From Gaiella sp. (GTDB taxonomy: Bacteria; Actinomycetota; Thermoleophilia; Gaiellales; Gaiellaceae), in NCBI GenBank assembly GCA_027493885.1, contig JAOSJZ010000001.1, forward strand, positions 1,854,622 through 1,918,621: a DNA stretch of 64,000 nucleotides, read 5' to 3'. Under the pieces are notes generated by a model, which saw only the letters and a program-made list of their open reading frames with translations, was not told the origin of the DNA and did no database searches. This document shows, in pieces, positions 61,896-64,000 of this stretch. The stretch's first letter is position 1; every line of letters starts with the position of its first letter. A program made the position numbers and the translations under genes.

Positions 61896-62355
61896 ATGGG
61901 AGGTCTGCGGAGAGGCGCCCAGAACGGCCTCGTCCAGCGCCTCTGGAGCTACACCAACGTCCTCCGAGAAGAACGCGGAGGACGAAGAAGCGCCTCCGCT
62001 ACGAGATACTGCGCGGCTGGGAGATCGTCGACAACACCGCGCGGCTGTGCGTAATGAACTGCTGCTGCACGGGATCGGCGACGAGGAGCACGCCTCGCCG
62101 ATCGTGGCGAACGACGCGCTGAAGGCCGGCCCGGGCGAGCGGTTCGAGCTGGTGCTCACGAATCCGCCGTTCGGGCGGAAGTCGTCGATGACGTTCGTCT
62201 CCGACGAGGACGAGGTCGGCCGCGAGGACCTCGTCGTCGTCCGCGACGACTTCTGGGCCTCGACCTCGAAGAAGCAGCTCAACTTCGTCCAGCACGTGAA
62301 AGCGCTGCTCGCGATCGACGGCCGTGCCGCAGTGGTCGTGCCCGAGCCGTATCGT
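61896..62355 (+). pseudogene. Type I restriction methyltransferase HsdM, internally deleted remnant
   Basis: The ATG at 61896 opens with QNGLVQRLWSYTNVLREE, an HsdM N-terminus. It then jumps, without the next 200-odd residues, to RYEILRGWEIVDNTARLCVM and, one base out of frame, LLLHGIGDEEHASPIVANDA. The catalytic motif LTNPPFGRKS and NFVQHVKALLAIDGRAAVVVP follow, and then the gene ends abruptly near 62340. No hsdR or hsdS is visible. The methylase is not functional. Confidence 0.75.
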
Positions 62356-62367
62356 GTCCGTCTCGCC

Positions 62368-62565
62368 ATGGCCGACCCCGTCACCTTCCTCGTCGCCGTC
62401 GCCATCGCAGCGGCGATCTCGGCAGGCGTCTTCGCGCACGCGAGCAAGCACGGCAGCCGTCACGCGACCGCGTGGGGGATCGCTGCCTTTCTCGCCGCCG
62501 GCGTGACGGTGCCGGTGTACTTCATACGTCACTGGCTGCGACGCGCGGCGCGCGACGCGGACTAG
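62368..62565 (+). CDS. Small two-helix membrane protein
   Basis: The ATG at 62368 gives 65 residues with two hydrophobic helices (FLVAVAIAAAISAGVFAHAS, then TAWGIAAFLAAGVTVPVYFI) and a basic C-terminus RHWLRRAARDAD. A TATCGT about 12 bases upstream could be its -10. It is in frame with the hsdM remnant by chance. Function unknown. Confidence 0.5.
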   Translation: MADPVTFLVAVAIAAAISAGVFAHASKHGSRHATAWGIAAFLAAGVTVPVYFIRHWLRRAARDAD

Positions 62566-62568
62566 CGC

Positions 62569-62845
62569 TCACGTCCCGCCGACCGGCCTGTAGGCCTTGA
62601 CGGTCGTCCCGCGGGCGCCGTACTTCTGCGCCTTGCGGCGCGTATCCTCGAACGCCGAGCGCGCATACGTGTCGACGAGCAAGCCGGTCTCGATCCGCTC
62701 GAAGCCGTGCCGTTCCAGGAGCTTCCCGTACGCTGCCTCCAGCAGCGCCCCGGCAATTCACCCGGTCCAGAGATCGATGTTGCGCCTGCCCTCGGCGCTG
62801 ACCGGGTTCTGGATCGTCACGTCCGCGACCTGGATGCGGCCGCCG
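62569..62845 (-). pseudogene. C-terminal part of a selenocysteine-type SAM methyltransferase (ArsM-like), 5' part missing
   Basis: On the minus strand GGRIQVADVTIQNPV (post-motif of SAM methyltransferases) leads to NIDLWTG-TGA-IAGALLEAAY, then KLLERHGFERIETGLL and a normal end at TGA 62571-62569. ArsM-like enzymes have cysteine at the UGA position (WtGCiAGAL). A perfect 6-bp hairpin with a TGGAG loop starts 11 bases after the UGA, as bacterial SECIS elements do. The N-terminal SAM-binding half is missing; the join to an opposite-strand relative lies at about 62845. UGA as Sec is a strong inference given selA-selB-selC. Confidence 0.65.
62731..62747 (-). promoter_or_regulatory. Bacterial SECIS-like hairpin downstream of UGA 62760-62758
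   Basis: On the minus strand CGCT GC pairs with GCAGCG around the loop TGGAG, starting 11 bases after the UGA. Position, stem length and G-containing apical loop fit bacterial SECIS elements bound by SelB. Confidence 0.55.
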
Positions 62846-63112
62846 GAGATCCTGACCCACCCAGCCTCGTGGGCCGGGTGAGTGGCCGGAGCGCTGACGG
62901 AGCGTGACTTCGTCGCCAAGCTCGAGCGGGCCGGTTTCGAGGAGATCGAGGTGCACGAGCGGCGGCCGATGAGCGTCGACGACGCGGCGCTCTACCCTCT
63001 CTTCACGGACGACCTCCTCGAGCTGATGCGCACCCTGATCCCGGCGGAGCGGCAGGGCGAGCTAGCGGTCGCCGTCGTCGTCACCGCCGCGATTCCGGCC
63101 GGGGCCGGATAG
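62845..63112 (+). pseudogene. C-terminal part of a second selenocysteine-type methyltransferase-like protein, 5' part missing
   Basis: Reading on the plus strand, PEILTHPASWAG-TGA-VAGALTERDF is followed by LERAGFEEIEVHERRPMS and YPLFTDDLLELMRTLIP to a TAG at 63110-63112. The UGA (62879-62881) sits exactly where relatives have WAGCxAGAL. GCGCT...AGCGT with a GACGG loop lies nine bases downstream as a weaker SECIS candidate. Conserved sequence begins at about 62845, where the opposite-strand fragment also begins, so both genes lost their 5' halves at one head-to-head junction. Confidence 0.6.
62891..62905 (+). promoter_or_regulatory. Possible SECIS hairpin downstream of UGA 62879-62881
   Basis: GCGCT (62891-62895) pairs with AGCGT (62901-62905, one G-T pair) around loop GACGG, nine bases after the UGA. 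The stem is short, so this is weaker than the one at 62731-62747. Confidence 0.35.
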
Positions 63113-63176
63113 CCGCGCCGCGGCGGGGATCTCGACGGGGCGGCCGGCGCGCCGCCAGGGCAGACGACACGAACGA

Positions 63177-63410
63177 CTAGGCTCGCCGCGACGCGGCGGT
63201 GTCAGCGACATGGTAGACGCCGTTCCGGATGTAGCCCTCGGCGGGGCGCGGGGCAGCCTCCGGGGCCGCCTTGGTGACCGGTCTCGGACACAGCTCCCGG
63301 GTCTCGACGGCGCGACCCATCCGATATGCCCCGATGATCCCGAGGACGTGGAAGCTCATTCCGTCGGTTCCCGTGGTCTCGGTGCCGGGTGCGGCGCTCG
63401 TGCGGCGCAT
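63177..63410 (-). CDS. Hypothetical small protein
   Basis: The ATG at 63410, preceded by a GA/G-rich ribosome site, gives 77 residues: a polar start, then MSFHVLGIIGAYRMGRAVET and EGYIRNGVYHVADTAASRRA. No domain is recognised. Composition and codon phase look protein-like, but coding is not certain. Confidence 0.35.
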   Translation of the reverse strand: MRRTSAAPGTETTGTDGMSFHVLGIIGAYRMGRAVETRELCPRPVTKAAPEAAPRPAEGYIRNGVYHVADTAASRRA

Positions 63411-63529
63411 CGGCGTCCCCCTCTCCACTCGGTTACTCGCCCAGTCGCACGCTGTCCCACGTCGCACACCGGCGCATCCGTGACAACCCCTCACCGCGTT
63501 ACCTCGATCTACTGACTCCCGGCGCGTTG

Positions 63530-64000
<471 letters not shown>

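Overview
This window comes from a very high-G+C actinobacterium. The signs are translationally coupled genes joined by NTGA overlaps, many GTG/TTG/CTG starts, several apparently leaderless promoters, a Gram-positive-type LexA box (GAAC-N4-GTTC), luciferase-like (LLM, often F420-linked) oxidoreductases and a bacterial type A RNase P RNA. A Thermoleophilia-like lineage (Gaiellales/Solirubrobacterales) is a reasonable guess, but sequence reading alone cannot prove it. The window also carries selA, selB and the tRNA-Sec gene, so the organism decodes UGA as selenocysteine.

Positions 1-31070 are mostly a catabolic supercluster. On the minus strand lie a PaaK-type CoA ligase and an enoyl-CoA hydratase, then an LLM oxidoreductase with HyuB/HyuA-type hydantoinase-carboxylase subunits, a NitT/TauT-type ABC importer, and a set made of an alpha/beta hydrolase, a medium-chain reductase, an acyl-CoA dehydrogenase, a DUF35 protein and a thiolase-fold protein that lacks the thiolase cysteine and histidine. 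On the plus strand lie an acyl-CoA synthetase, a ThDP enzyme, EtfB-EtfA-EtfD (electrons to quinone), a three-subunit molybdenum hydroxylase, an opine-dehydrogenase-like protein and a second LLM enzyme. The set would suit import, hydroxylation, ring opening and CoA-dependent breakdown of an aromatic or N-heterocyclic acid; the substrate is not evident. Positions 27583-31070 hold a divergent pair, a SEC-C protein and a GHKL ATPase, which may be an undescribed system.

Positions 31150-35830 form a decayed accessory island: an IS66 remnant, a wHTH-nucleotidyltransferase gene whose partner is broken by a 28-bp tandem duplication, and an AbiEii-like nucleotidyltransferase/wHTH pair with an operator but several frameshifts. 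Positions 36080-49500 return to housekeeping: rnpB, lexA, a vapBC-like pair, tRNA-Leu(GAG), secG, an aquaporin, a glycosyltransferase, methylmalonyl-CoA mutase, a GntR regulator, a MoaD-MoaE fusion, a site-2-type protease, a LOG protein, purine nucleoside phosphorylase, selA and selB.

tRNA-Sec (49905-49997) is the insertion site of a roughly 10.4-kb integrative element ending in a copy of the tRNA 3' half (60314-60387). The element carries a tyrosine integrase, an excisionase-like protein, a putative initiator with iterons inside its gene, an Eco29kI-like restriction-modification system, and an unfamiliar two-gene operon whose first product looks like a PD-(D/E)XK nuclease. Outside the right end lie an integrase scrap, a Fic protein and badly damaged genes (hsdM, aldo/keto reductase). 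Among them are two head-to-head methyltransferase fragments, each with an in-frame UGA at the usual cysteine position followed by a hairpin that looks like a bacterial SECIS.

Several reading frames break at homopolymer runs. These breaks could be sequencing errors or real mutations, and they are flagged where they occur.
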